DNA from: Jaenimonas drosophilae
Lineage: Eukaryota > Euglenozoa > Kinetoplastea > Trypanosomatida > Trypanosomatidae
Length of the DNA stretch: 51,050 nucleotides
Assembly: GCA_030849065.1 (NCBI GenBank)
Contig: JASAON010001550.1
Location: 1,459 to 52,508, forward strand
Direction: 5' to 3'
Shown: positions 26,301-34,783 of the stretch, piece by piece
Layout of the letters: each line of letters begins with the position of its first letter
Numbering within the stretch: position 1 is the first letter of the stretch
Translations under genes and position numbers: made by a program
Notes under the pieces: model-generated
Databases searched by the model: none
Seen by the model: the letters and a program-made list of their open reading frames with translations, nothing else
Told to the model about the DNA's origin: nothing

Positions 26301-28381
26301 TGCTCCACCTCCGCCTCGAGCAGCGCCAGTGGGCCAACAATGTTGTAGGTACAGCCATTCAGGGCAGAAAACTGCGGATACGCAACTTCCTCGAGCGGGA
26401 TGTTCTCAACCATATCCATCGTGGGTGCGGTGGCGGCGCCATCATCGCCCGCCGCGGCCTTGCGACCCTTGCGACGTGCGTGAGAATGGTATTCTTGCAA
26501 GAGCTGTTGCAGCGCGGCCTGCATCTTGGCCGCCCGCTCATCCGTCAGCCGCGCCTCCGTCTCAACAACGGCTTCCACCCCAATCTTCTTTTGGAGCCGG
26601 CCGCAGTAGGTGGCGGCGTTGGCGCGCACGAGCTCTATAATCCCGCCAACATCGCGCATGGTTTGGTGATGAAAGCGCGAATGGGCGGCGGCGATCTCAT
26701 CGAGGCAGGCGAGGCCCTCGCCGAAGAGCTCCTCCGCCGCTGCACGCGAGCCAGCGTGGAGGAGCTTCTCCCCAATGGTGCTGAAGTTGGCGTCGAGCAT
26801 TGCCACCACATCTTCGTAGTCGCGGCGCTGTTCGTAGCGTTGGTGGTAGAAGCTGCGCGTGAAGCCAAACACGTTGTCGGCGGTGGTGATGAGCTCCTCC
26901 GTGGCCTTCTCAAAGATGCGTAGAATACTCATGTACGCCGCCAGCAGCGCCTGCTCAAAGACCTCGTGGCTGCGCAACAACCCTTTGTTGAGCAGATTAT
27001 GAAACCACTCCGTTTCTTCCCCAATGGCGGCGACGACGGGGCTCAGAAGATTCTCGGCGGCGGTGCGTTGGCGCCCAATTTCCTCCGCGTTCACCTCCAC
27101 GAAGGGGCGGTAGGCCGCGTCGAGCTCGCCAGGGGTGAGGCTCACGGCGCGTAGCACCTCAGCCTCCTCGGGGAGCGGTGAGAACACCCATCGAATGCCA
27201 TCTGCCACCTCCTCGCAGAGGGCGGCGGCGGCGGCGGAGATGCCAGATTCCTCGCGGCGCACCTCATCAATCAGCGCGACGCACGCGGCGAGGCTGTTGC
27301 GAATCACGACGTTGGCACGCATGCGCCACTCATGCACGAGCTCCGTTGGCCGCGTGGGGAAGACGGGCTGGCTCACCTTGGGGGAGTAGTGGCGCAGCCA
27401 GCCTGCCGGGATGCTGCCGCCACAGGGCTGGCGCTCCTCCTCCGAGGTGGCCTCCACCATCTCCCGCGAGTCGCGCAAAGAACGCACCATCACCGCGAGA
27501 CTATTCAGGAAGTGGCCGCCATCGCGACGTGCGCCGACCGAGACGCTACACACACCCTCAACATGGCGCATGCGGCTCATCGGCCGCCTAAAGACGTCAG
27601 ATTGCAGCAGCGTGCGCGCGAACCACAAATTGCTCCGCTGCATCCGACGAAGTGTGGCGGAGATGATGGTGCCGAGGGTGGAGGTGTAGTGCAGGTGCTT
27701 GAATACCTCGCGCCGACGGAGCTGGGCGAGGATGGTGCGCATCGCCAAGTAGTTGGTTGAGATCTGCTCGTTGACGCTATGAATCACGCGTTGGGCGAGA
27801 ACGTGCGAGCCGGTTATGCTCGTGAAGCTGATTTTGGCCAACGTGAGCATGAGCTCACGCAGCGCGGTTTGAATGACGGCACGCCGGTTCTGCTCCTCCG
27901 CCTCGAGCTCCTCGACGCAGTCTTGGATAATGGCCACCCGCGCCTCGTAGGCCTGGCGGAGTACCACCGCCAAATGAACGATGCGTAGACGCTCCTCGCG
28001 CATGCGTTCTTGGCTCGCGACGAGATCCACCTCGCCACATCGATGAAACGGGTCGGCGAGTGCGGGGAGGACCTCGCCTGGTGGCGCAATATCGCAGATC
28101 TCTTGATGGCTGCGGAGGAGCTCCTCGTGCTCGTCAATGGTCTCCTGCTCGGTGCGGAGCATCAACTCCGTCTCTGCGTGAGCGTCCAGCAGGGCCATCT
28201 TCATGCGGCGAATGCGATCGCGTTGGCGCTCATCGACGCCCTCGTTGAGTGCGCGGATGGATTCTCGGAACTTTCCCAGAGACGTTTGGTACTTCGCCGC
28301 CAGCCGCTGTTGCAGCTGCGATCCGCCGCTGTTGGCGTTGTGTGTGCCGCCCAACGTTGTTGAGCCTAAAAAAGAGGTCAT
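23363..28381 (-). CDS. Large coiled-coil protein (1672 residues), candidate flagellar/ciliary protein
   Basis: The frame is continuous and the product is dominated by long helices rich in Glu, Arg, Ala and Leu, with heptad patterns over about 20-230, 600-700 and 880-1150. Basic or Ser-rich linkers occur near 740-810 (RSKRASSKRRSTGD) and 1480-1530 (GGGGKKEKKN). The C-terminal third is more globular, with Tyr/Phe/His conserved-looking segments (about 1330-1450). Total size and layout (N-terminal helical domain, central coiled coils, C-terminal globular helical domain) resemble the ciliary protein CCDC180 (DUF4455/DUF4456), but I cannot verify that. The start is taken at the ATG at 28381 (MTSFLGST). 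The longer open frame upstream translates a GAT/ATC microsatellite into His and Ile runs and is leader sequence. Confidence 0.85.
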   Translation of the reverse strand: MTSFLGSTTLGGTHNANSGGSQLQQRLAAKYQTSLGKFRESIRALNEGVDERQRDRIRRMKMALLDAHAETELMLRTEQETIDEHEELLRSHQEICDIAPPGEVLPALADPFHRCGEVDLVASQERMREERLRIVHLAVVLRQAYEARVAIIQDCVEELEAEEQNRRAVIQTALRELMLTLAKISFTSITGSHVLAQRVIHSVNEQISTNYLAMRTILAQLRRREVFKHLHYTSTLGTIISATLRRMQRSNLWFARTLLQSDVFRRPMSRMRHVEGVCSVSVGARRDGGHFLNSLAVMVRSLRDSREMVEATSEEERQPCGGSIPAGWLRHYSPKVSQPVFPTRPTELVHEWRMRANVVIRNSLAACVALIDEVRREESGISAAAAALCEEVADGIRWVFSPLPEEAEVLRAVSLTPGELDAAYRPFVEVNAEEIGRQRTAAENLLSPVVAAIGEETEWFHNLLNKGLLRSHEVFEQALLAAYMSILRIFEKATEELITTADNVFGFTRSFYHQRYEQRRDYEDVVAMLDANFSTIGEKLLHAGSRAAAEELFGEGLACLDEIAAAHSRFHHQTMRDVGGIIELVRANAATYCGRLQKKIGVEAVVETEARLTDERAAKMQAALQQLLQEYHSHARRKGRKAAAGDDGAATAPTMDMVENIPLEEVAYPQFSALNGCTYNIVGPLALLEAEVEHHKPEPVLPSTTTSSRSKRASSKRRSTGDSASSHRRRNVDRSTDASAVATPDLRAATEVSANFITTYEAFFRESILNDENFVSVADLDAWKEVLRVELLNWLVALRESAVQYIDAYCVRVREESNREINELLRRHRRRPAAFQADFYEARVRELEDIVSSSERSCARLRDKVAKVDAMVVGLKRGVVVAEEGRKLSEALAAVETKTGEAPSISILQVQERRFASLADHYRDSFASQAHATIDAVEKMRANIEEECMQLLQDRARDIAREEHGGTSPEEAIERDPITQRARAVLQKLRDAVEQLHLFTTEERELRERTVEAARERYDGLCARNVAELSLFAKVQELFGHLKTQVQGVLLASKTGEGELEKLVAALEERVKKSASRVNLAATMKSIVRYDHSLDSSANTAVAAEELSPDEPDKALEDLHEHLRLCTVALQRTLQSCEAAEVLGLVDQLREQLFVRGASLGALVCAVEMVKIIPDNYIEPRAMTEKEVAEMAAAAPAGQSRSGRKAKGGKSAAQALQLSPLPVVQTIEHQVRHWIAKTKGDILALVQTHMEAFEPPLTRRLQGMCGGSAEDVANYIDVSCKTQEERARQHVATALAVYHQHVLRIHAVVENLPQFLAAAIYAFSATAVERRVESVLRVFGNFYRHSSILKGRHQRVVKVSLGSKYNRETLMQLTEVEAMRQRMTEEMIARFWGFAIRELQDEAGLHVVRCHHTATTLFNLLKGLITPEHLTPVEMGVPVGHHRGLKHLLQMRAKDGKVKDGQTSNGGGGKKEKKNTQDGPLLKQDASQRNRANMAAVGDSSALPSPAYAEADYPGLPLHTFRPLEAFNDENPAYVLHAPMAARLFYPTNTAATDAAQPNRKGGARGRKTQEMPEEAIALSPSFTAPSTRVHQEVIARARESVAVFQATAQEVVEDTMRSFRSWVQREAQWRDGWALTVNRLRGGSSIGPRAGPPGGLRLNPPGSPNTATAKS

Positions 28382-28434
28382 GACTACACACACGAACACA
28401 ATAAATCTATCTATTCCGCAACACTGTGAGAGAA

Positions 28435-28545
28435 GAAGATGATGATGATGATGATGATGATGGTGACGTGCATGACGAGCATGTATGGCGTATAGTTGCA
28501 TGAGAAGAATGATGATGAAGATGATGATGATGATGATGATGTAGT
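28435..28545 (-). repeat. GAT-trinucleotide tracts in the leader of the coiled-coil gene
   Basis: Two runs of about 7-8 GAT units (near 28438-28461 and 28507-28541) fill most of the 164-bp spacer. On the coding strand they read as ATC/TCA repeats, a weak pyrimidine tract that may serve as part of the trans-splicing signal. Confidence 0.7.
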
Positions 28546-30621
28546 TTACTCGACGACGGAGAGTTGGTCCAGGGCGGAGAGAACGGCCTCCGCCCATGTT
28601 GTGTGGCTCTTGTGTGCAGGGATGAGGAGCAGAAGCAGCTCCCGCACCATTGACATGATGGCTGCCCCGGTGAGTGGTGATGAGCGCTGCTCGTTCTCCA
28701 GCAGCTCACGCACGCGCCTCTCCACGCGCATCTTGGCCTCCTCATCCAACGCCGACAGCGGTTGTTGTTGTTGTTGTTGCTGATCATTGAGATGAAGGAT
28801 GAGCTCGTCAATCCGGCGCATCATCGCCGCCACGCACACGTGCATCGCTGGCAGGCGGAGCTGCAGATGCACGTCAAGCCGGCCAGGGCGGCACACGGCA
28901 GGATCGAGAACATCCACCGAGGGGGCCGAGGCGATGATGATGAGGCCGCCATCCGCCGCACCTCCGCCAACGCCATCCATGTGCGTGAGGAGCGTGCTCA
29001 GCGCGCGATCGGTCGTGGCGTTGACCTCCGCGACGCTGCGGCCGCGTGGTGGGGCGATGGCGTCGAGGTTGTCAAGGATGAGCGCCGTCGGGGCGTGTGC
29101 GCGAGCCTCTGCGAAGAGGTTGGCGATGTTCTGCTCCGTCCTTCCCACCTCCTTGGCGTAGAGCGTCAGGGCATCCATCATCATTACGTGCACGTGTTGC
29201 ACGTCTGGCAGGGCGAGTCGCTGGACGAGAGCGGCGAGGAGGGCCGTTCGGCCGACGCCGCTCGGCCCGCAGAGGAGTGCGCCGCGCGGAGAGCGCACGT
29301 GGAGCTGCCGCATGAGCTCCACGTGCGTGAGGGGCCACACAATGAGCTCCTCGAGTGCCGCGATCGCATCATCCATGCCAAATAAATGAGCGTAGACGGA
29401 GGAGGAGGAGGCGATGGAGGCTCGTGAAGCTCGTGCGGCAGCTGCACGTTGATGGATGAGCTGCGCCACTTCATCATCCCCCAAGCGCACCAACGCATGC
29501 ACCGACTCGGGCCAGTTGGTCGAAGCCGCTGCACGTGATTCATCGTCATCCCACAATTTGCACGATGATGTGCCGCGATAGTTAATCCACCCCGCCAGCT
29601 CCTCCGCAGTTGGTGTCGGTGCGAGGCGCACATGAGCTCCAGCGAGACGGGCGGTGAGCGAAACAGGTAGGCCATCAACCTTGTCGGCGGAGGTCAGCGT
29701 GATCAGCGAGACGGCGCTGGCCTCCGCATCGGCGTGGCCATCGATACTCGCGCATATTTGGCAACACACCGCGGCGGTGAGTGCGTTCATGGCTCCATCC
29801 TCTCCAGCGCGGAGGAGATGGAGGCCATCCATCATCACCACCACAAGAAGTCGGCGCGCACATGTGGTGGATGAGGCTGGTTGGATCTCTGGTGGAGGTC
29901 GCAGGAGCACCTCCACGAACATAACCGCCTCGCGTTCATCCATCGCGAGAAGATCGCTGATGCGGAGTGAGCGATGCTCAAGCACCAGCTCCACGAAATC
30001 ATTATCTGCACCCATCACCACCACACGCGGGAGTTGTGGGCGCACAACCAACTCCGCGAAGGTGGCGGCACCATCGCCGGTGATGAGGAGCGATTCATGG
30101 CTATGCCGGCCACGTGAGGCAGCGCGGCGGCAGAATTCATGAAGATGATCCAACACGCTCATCATTGACTTCTGCATCAGCACGCGCATGCTGTGTATGG
30201 CGCCATCATCCAAAATATGTGTTGGAGATACGTCATCATCATTATTATCATCTGCGGAGGTGCGAGGAGTGATACGGAGTCGGCCGAGCTGCGCCAACTC
30301 ACCCGGCGATTTGGCCTCGCTATCACCGCTCATCGCCTCACACACACGCAGACGCAATGTGCTCCCGCTGAAGGGGCAAAAGACCTCGACGGAGGCGCCA
30401 TCGTCGGCGTAGGTGGCGAGCAGAAACACACTCACGCCCAAGCGCGAGAGCGCACAGGATTGGCGCCCATTGTTGGAGGAGCTCCACGGGGTGGGCTCTG
30501 CGGTGATGGCGGCGAAGAATGTGCGCGATGGGGTGAGCGGATATTGGCATGCGTCCTGCAGCGAGGGCCACCACCACTCCGACGCGATCAGCACCAATGC
30601 ATCGGTGTAGCCCCCGGACAT
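28546..30621 (-). CDS. Tandem AAA+ protein with degenerate ATPase motifs (probable pseudo-ATPase)
   Basis: The 691-residue product has an N-terminal part, a decayed AAA-like domain (about 200-370, with only a relic of Walker B, VVVMMDGLHL), and a recognisable second AAA+ domain (about 405-600). In the second domain the Walker A loop reads GPSGVGRT, with Arg458 in place of the lysine; Walker B reads LILDNLD, with Asn518 in place of the catalytic Glu; and sensor 1 reads IIASAPS, with Ala566 in place of Asn. The arginine-finger block RPGRLD (578-583) is kept. The order of domains is that of type II AAA proteins such as PEX1, PEX6, NSF or SPATA5. It may bind but hardly hydrolyse ATP and could act as a passive subunit. 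The start ATG at 30621 (MSGGYTD) follows a pyrimidine tract; the longer frame upstream is leader. Confidence 0.82.
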   Translation of the reverse strand: MSGGYTDALVLIASEWWWPSLQDACQYPLTPSRTFFAAITAEPTPWSSSNNGRQSCALSRLGVSVFLLATYADDGASVEVFCPFSGSTLRLRVCEAMSGDSEAKSPGELAQLGRLRITPRTSADDNNDDDVSPTHILDDGAIHSMRVLMQKSMMSVLDHLHEFCRRAASRGRHSHESLLITGDGAATFAELVVRPQLPRVVVMGADNDFVELVLEHRSLRISDLLAMDEREAVMFVEVLLRPPPEIQPASSTTCARRLLVVVMMDGLHLLRAGEDGAMNALTAAVCCQICASIDGHADAEASAVSLITLTSADKVDGLPVSLTARLAGAHVRLAPTPTAEELAGWINYRGTSSCKLWDDDESRAAASTNWPESVHALVRLGDDEVAQLIHQRAAAARASRASIASSSSVYAHLFGMDDAIAALEELIVWPLTHVELMRQLHVRSPRGALLCGPSGVGRTALLAALVQRLALPDVQHVHVMMMDALTLYAKEVGRTEQNIANLFAEARAHAPTALILDNLDAIAPPRGRSVAEVNATTDRALSTLLTHMDGVGGGAADGGLIIIASAPSVDVLDPAVCRPGRLDVHLQLRLPAMHVCVAAMMRRIDELILHLNDQQQQQQQPLSALDEEAKMRVERRVRELLENEQRSSPLTGAAIMSMVRELLLLLIPAHKSHTTWAEAVLSALDQLSVVE

Positions 30622-30781
30622 CCCGTGTGCCAAGCCTACCACACAATGAAAAGAGAAGAAGAAGAAGAAGAGAGGTGGTGCATGGTGGTTGATGTGTTGT
30701 TGAGTACGCACGCAATGCTCCAACCACAACAGATGCATGTACTTGATGGAGGAACACACACGTATAATGGCGATCCAGCAA

Positions 30782-31960
30782 CTAGAGCAGTCGGCGGCGG
30801 AGCGCAACCGCCATCACCAGAACCACAGCGGCACCGCCAATTTTCCAGCGGTGCTCGCGCAGCCACGTGAGGATCCATCGCGCCACCGCCACAATTTTCT
30901 CTGTGCGTGTTGCGGGAGGTGGAGGTTCAAGGAATTGGCGATACGCCTCGCTGACAACATCCGCGTACTTCTGGCGAAGATCATCTGCGTGTGCAAGCAA
31001 CTCATGGAGATCGGCTGGCTTCATGGTTTTGAGGTACTCTTCGGGCAGGCGGCTCATTCGTGAGTGTACCTGCGGCATGAGCTCGCATGCGTCGATGGAG
31101 CTGCGTCTCTGCTCCTCCACGAATGCGACGATATCCTGCTCATGATGCAGTACGAACGCGGCGGTGAAGAAGACGACGGCAAAATCATCCGGGGCGGCGA
31201 TGAAGTAGTCAAACAAGGCAGAAAGTGTGTTGGAGCTCCCGACGTTGTGTACGTACCATGTGAGGAACCACGCACAGGCGTAGTGCGAGGATGGCGCAAC
31301 ACCGCAATCCTCGAGGAGCTTGGCAAAAGACGGGCGCTCCGCTGCGATGATGCGGTGCATGCTCACAAGCATCGCCTCTGATGGGCGGAGGGTGCGCTCG
31401 GAGAAGCGGGCCCAGCGTGTGTTGAGCAAGTTCGAGCACAGCTCCCGCAGCTCCGTCGGCGTGAGTGCTGGACCAACCACGTACATCACGTAGCCCATCA
31501 ACTCATGCAGGCCTTGGTAGTAGTGGCGCTCAGGGTTCTCTTCCAGCACACTTGAAAGGAGTTGGAGCAGCTCCGCCCGCTTCGCGTCGCGCTCCTGATC
31601 ATCGTGGTAGAGCTCCCACAACGAGCGCAGCACGTCCGACTCCAGCACACGTCGGGGGCAGTTGTTGGCGGGGTGAGGAGGCGCGGAGTCAGTAGCCTCT
31701 GCTCCACCCGCGCCATCGTGCGCGGATGGCACAACTGGCGGGGCAGGTGTTGTGGTTGTGGCAGGGGTGCGCGGGGTGGCCGAGGCACTCGGGAGTCTGG
31801 ATGGCCTCTCGCTATCCACGAGCAGCTGCTGCCACTCCATCGCGCGCTGTTGGTTGATGTTTGGTGTGCCGCCGTGGCTCGACGTCGTCGGAGATTCTTG
31901 TGGCTTCACGGACTCCTCCACAGAGTCATCGCTCAAGCTCTCCTCCACGTGATGGCTCAT
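30782..31960 (-). CDS. TBC-domain Rab GTPase-activating protein, TBC1D20 type, tail-anchored
   Basis: The 392-residue product has a Ser/Pro/Ala-rich N-terminus (1-100), a TBC domain (about 105-335) and a single C-terminal membrane segment (about 370-385, IGGAAVVLVMAVAL) followed by RRRLL. Both catalytic fingers are visible: LESDVLR with Arg112 (IxxDxxR motif) and YYQG with Gln149 (YxQ motif). The segment CAWFLTWYVHNV and the C-terminal anchor match the TBC1D20/Gyp8 subgroup, GAPs for Rab1-type GTPases at the endoplasmic reticulum. TBC domains speed GTP hydrolysis through the Arg and Gln fingers, so this copy looks active. The basic RRR after the membrane span fits a tail-anchored protein facing the cytosol. 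The family call is secure; the exact Rab is not. Confidence 0.9.
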   Translation of the reverse strand: MSHHVEESLSDDSVEESVKPQESPTTSSHGGTPNINQQRAMEWQQLLVDSERPSRLPSASATPRTPATTTTPAPPVVPSAHDGAGGAEATDSAPPHPANNCPRRVLESDVLRSLWELYHDDQERDAKRAELLQLLSSVLEENPERHYYQGLHELMGYVMYVVGPALTPTELRELCSNLLNTRWARFSERTLRPSEAMLVSMHRIIAAERPSFAKLLEDCGVAPSSHYACAWFLTWYVHNVGSSNTLSALFDYFIAAPDDFAVVFFTAAFVLHHEQDIVAFVEEQRRSSIDACELMPQVHSRMSRLPEEYLKTMKPADLHELLAHADDLRQKYADVVSEAYRQFLEPPPPATRTEKIVAVARWILTWLREHRWKIGGAAVVLVMAVALRRRLL

Positions 31961-32152
31961 TAGTATGTACGTGTTGTACCTAATCAGCAGAGCTCAACAA
32001 CCTACAACAAAAAGAAAGTGAAGAGAGAAGCGAAATGTCGCGCCACCATCAGGACGAATTATTCCGTATCCCCAACACATGATGTGCTCTTCATCATCAT
32101 CATCCATGATGCATTATAATAGAGAAGAGGTGCCACCACATGACGTACATCC

Positions 32153-32770
32153 CTACTCATCCAGACGCTTCGCCTCCATGCCAGTCGGGGGTTCCGCCGC
32201 TACATCTCGGGTGCCAACGTCTTCCCAGTTGGTGGAGAGCACCGTGCCGCCGCTCTCCGTGAAGGACTTAATCATCGCCTTGCGCTGCTCATCCGACCCG
32301 TTGCCGTAGATTTGCTGGAACAACTTATTAAGTGCGGCCTCACCCTCGGGCTTCTCATCCTCCTCGTCCATCTTGAAGTGGCTCCAATCCTTGCCACGAC
32401 TGTTGGGATAGGCCAAATCCTTCGCCGTTGATGGCAGACCGCAGGCCGACTGAGACGCCTGCACGGGAGCAGAGGCCTCCGCCACAGACTCCAGCGCAGG
32501 CCACTGCACCGGCTGCTGCTTCTGCAGCTGCACCTCCACCTTCATGGGCCGGCACTGCACCGCTGGGGTGGCATGGATGGCCGCATATGTTGGCTCCGCG
32601 GAGTAGGCATACTCCCGCCCATTTTCATCGAGCTGAATATGAACGCTGAAGCTGTGCTCCGTCGCCTGCACCTGCACATGCTCCATCGTGCGGTCCTTCA
32701 CGTAGAAGGTGAGGCTCACCTTATCCGCGGTTTGGAACCACTCCATCCGCACCGGTACAGACGAGGTCAT
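32153..32770 (-). CDS. SGT1: SGT1-like co-chaperone (CS plus SGS domains)
   Basis: The 205-residue product starts directly with a CS domain (about 5-88: MEWFQTADKVSLTFYVKD, HVQVQATEHSFSVHIQL, PMKVEVQLQK), the p23/alpha-crystallin-like fold that binds the HSP90 N-domain. After an Ala/Ser linker comes the SGS signature (about 125-200: YPNSRGKDWSHF, NKLFQQIYGN, AMIKSFTESGGTVLSTNW). SGT1 works with HSP90 and SKP1 in SCF ubiquitin-ligase and kinetochore assembly. The N-terminal TPR domain found in yeast, plant and animal SGT1 is absent. The ATG at 32770 is 8 codons before the first strand, so no TPR is hidden upstream in this frame. Confidence 0.93.
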   Translation of the reverse strand: MTSSVPVRMEWFQTADKVSLTFYVKDRTMEHVQVQATEHSFSVHIQLDENGREYAYSAEPTYAAIHATPAVQCRPMKVEVQLQKQQPVQWPALESVAEASAPVQASQSACGLPSTAKDLAYPNSRGKDWSHFKMDEEDEKPEGEAALNKLFQQIYGNGSDEQRKAMIKSFTESGGTVLSTNWEDVGTRDVAAEPPTGMEAKRLDE

Positions 32771-33023
32771 GTGGATGAAGAAGGCGTGTTATGTTGGTGT
32801 TGTGCGTGTGTTGCGCTTTGCTGTTCTACGCCAGCTGAGGATGTAGGACAGCATTACGATGAGTGTGGGAGTGCGCCAGGCACAAGAAGAGGGAAACAGG
32901 AGAGAAGGAGGATTTTTGGTCTTACTCAGTGGTACAACACGCTTCATGATCCGTCCCAGACGGCTGCCAATTCACAGAACGTTTTGTTGTTTTATGGAAA
33001 TGATGAAAAAGTAGCTGGGTTGC

Positions 33024-33545
33024 TTAGTTCTTGGCAAACTTCTTGCCCATCTTGTCGGCGGCGGACTTGCTCACCACCTCGAGCACGTTGTAGCGGATGG
33101 TCTTGCTGAGGGGGCGGCACTGGCCAACGACGAGCTCATCACCGGTCTTGGGGGAGAAGGCGGGGCTGCAGTGCACGGCCAGAGACTTGTGGCGCTTCTG
33201 GTAACGCTGGTACTTCTTGATGAAGTGGAGGTAGTTGCGGCGGATGACCAAGGTGCCCTCCATCACGTTCTTGGAGTGCATGGTGCCACGGAGAATGCGG
33301 CCACGAATGACGACGTTGCTCGTGAAGGGGCACTTGCGGTCAATGTACTTACCGTTGATGGCGGCCTTGGGGGTCTTGAAGCCCAGACCAACCTTCTTGG
33401 CGTAGCGGATGTGGCCGGAGGCGTTCAGGTGGCGCTTGTTGGGGGTGTGGAGGTTCTCATTGACCGCGGTCTGGCGCTGGTAGGCCTTGCGGTGCTGGAT
33501 GGTGGCATCCACGGCGTGCGGGCGGAAGTACTTGGCGTCGGCCAT
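33024..33545 (-). CDS. RPS11: 40S ribosomal protein S11 (uS17 family)
   Basis: The 173-residue product is a full-length eukaryotic uS17. The N-terminal extension (KAYQRQTAVNENL) is followed by the KKVGLGFKTPKAAI block, the rRNA-binding core KCPFTSNVVIRGRILRGT and the region RNYLHFIKKYQRYQKRHK, ending with the GDELVVGQCRPLSKTIRYNVLEV strand. It binds 18S rRNA in the body of the small subunit. The ATG at 33545 is preceded on the coding strand by TCTTCTTCTTGTTGTG and acceptors TATAG and TTTTAG. It is single-copy within this window. Confidence 0.98.
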   Translation of the reverse strand: MADAKYFRPHAVDATIQHRKAYQRQTAVNENLHTPNKRHLNASGHIRYAKKVGLGFKTPKAAINGKYIDRKCPFTSNVVIRGRILRGTMHSKNVMEGTLVIRRNYLHFIKKYQRYQKRHKSLAVHCSPAFSPKTGDELVVGQCRPLSKTIRYNVLEVVSKSAADKMGKKFAKN

Positions 33546-33566
33546 CGTGAAGAACGTGCTAAAACC

Positions 33567-33592
33567 CTATAAACACAACAAGAAGAAGATTG
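33567..33592 (-). promoter_or_regulatory. Trans-splicing signal of RPS11
   Basis: On the minus strand a TTC-repeat pyrimidine tract (complement of about 33571-33592) is followed by TATAG (acceptor at complement of 33567-33568), 22 nt before the RPS11 ATG; a second AG (TTTTAG) lies 8 nt closer. Confidence 0.65.
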
Positions 33593-33700
33593 AGAACACA
33601 GCGTTGGTTGACGGCACAAATCATCATCATTATTATTATTCACTAGCAAAAATCCTTCGAAGGTGCATGCTCTTTTTTTTTTTGCGTGGCAGTGTATCTA

Positions 33701-34783
33701 TCATCTAGATGCGCGCATGGCGTCTGATGGCACGAGACGACGTCGCGGCATATTCACCGATTCCATGCCAATCGTACTTCCCTGTGGCGTGGAGGCCATG
33801 GCGAGGTTTGGATAGCTCACCGCGGGGGATGTGTGCAGTGTGCTACGACGGCCTACTTCGTAGCCAGGATACAGCGTGCCATCCTCGCCAACATATGGCG
33901 GGGGAATGACGCTCAGCAGACCTCCAGCGAGAGCTTCTTGTGTCGCCGGCTCCGCACTTGGCCCGCCGTACATTTCGTGCGCCATGCGATATAGGTGCAT
34001 GCGTGCGTAGTTGCGCTTCGCCTCATCTAGCATCTGGCGCGATTGCTCCAGCTCGAGCCTCCTCGCAGACAGCCACAGCTTGTACTCCTCAATCTCCTCT
34101 GGGCTCATCACCCCGTACTTGGGAAGTGCATGGATGAGATAGAGAATGAGGCTGATGAAGTAGGTGAAGTATCCGACCGCGGCAAAGACGTAGAGCGACA
34201 CAACCGGAACGTTGGGGAGATACACCTCCTGCGCCACACCACAGTGATCGAGAAAGTCCTTCAGCAGCTTTGCCGGTGCGGCGGCGGAGCTGGCCAGCAT
34301 AATCACGTATCCAAGCAGAACGAGCTCAATGGCGGATATGATGTCTTTGCGGAGCTCCAAACTTTTAATCTTATACACGAAGAAGTTCATCTCCACCGCC
34401 GTGCGATTGAGGAGCCCGAGAAGCAGGGCGAAGGCGCTCACAAAGATGGCGGAGCGCATCGCCGTCGCTTGATCGCATAGAATGGGCGCCACATCGCTGG
34501 TGCTAATATTCAGGTGCAGGTCTGTGTAGGCGTAGATGCTCATGGTCGTGCTATACGCGCATCCACGGGTGCGGTACTCTAGTTGGGGAACCACACCAAA
34601 CTGGTGCGTTGTCATGAGTGAGCTCTCAAAGGTGCGGTTGTAGGCGATGGTGGTCCATGTGCAGTGAACGACGAGGGTAACGAGCTGCGCCACGGTGCAG
34701 AGATCAAAGAAGGAGACCACGGCGATCTCCGTGGCAAGCCTGCCTTTTTCAGGCCGCCGCTGCAGCTCACTCACAATCTGCAT
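33701..34783 (-). CDS. Four-pass membrane protein of unknown function
   Basis: The 360-residue product has four hydrophobic segments, at about 20-42 (SFFDLCTVAQLVTLVV), 108-130 (AIFVSAFALLLGLL), 147-172 (AIELVLLGYVIMLASSAAA) and 192-218 (VSLYVFAAVGYFTYFISLILYL). The first loop (about 45-105) holds two N-glycosylation sequons (NRT, NIS) and several Cys, so it is probably lumenal or extracellular. That leaves the short N-terminus and the 140-residue C-terminus in the cytosol. The C-terminal part starts with a charged helix (MSPEEIEEYKLWLSARRLELEQ) and ends in Pro/Ser-rich sequence with RRRL. There is no transporter motif. I do not recognise the family; tetraspan organisation recalls claudin- or amastin-like proteins, but no signature of either is seen. 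Confidence 0.82.
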   Translation of the reverse strand: MQIVSELQRRPEKGRLATEIAVVSFFDLCTVAQLVTLVVHCTWTTIAYNRTFESSLMTTHQFGVVPQLEYRTRGCAYSTTMSIYAYTDLHLNISTSDVAPILCDQATAMRSAIFVSAFALLLGLLNRTAVEMNFFVYKIKSLELRKDIISAIELVLLGYVIMLASSAAAPAKLLKDFLDHCGVAQEVYLPNVPVVSLYVFAAVGYFTYFISLILYLIHALPKYGVMSPEEIEEYKLWLSARRLELEQSRQMLDEAKRNYARMHLYRMAHEMYGGPSAEPATQEALAGGLLSVIPPPYVGEDGTLYPGYEVGRRSTLHTSPAVSYPNLAMASTPQGSTIGMESVNMPRRRLVPSDAMRASR

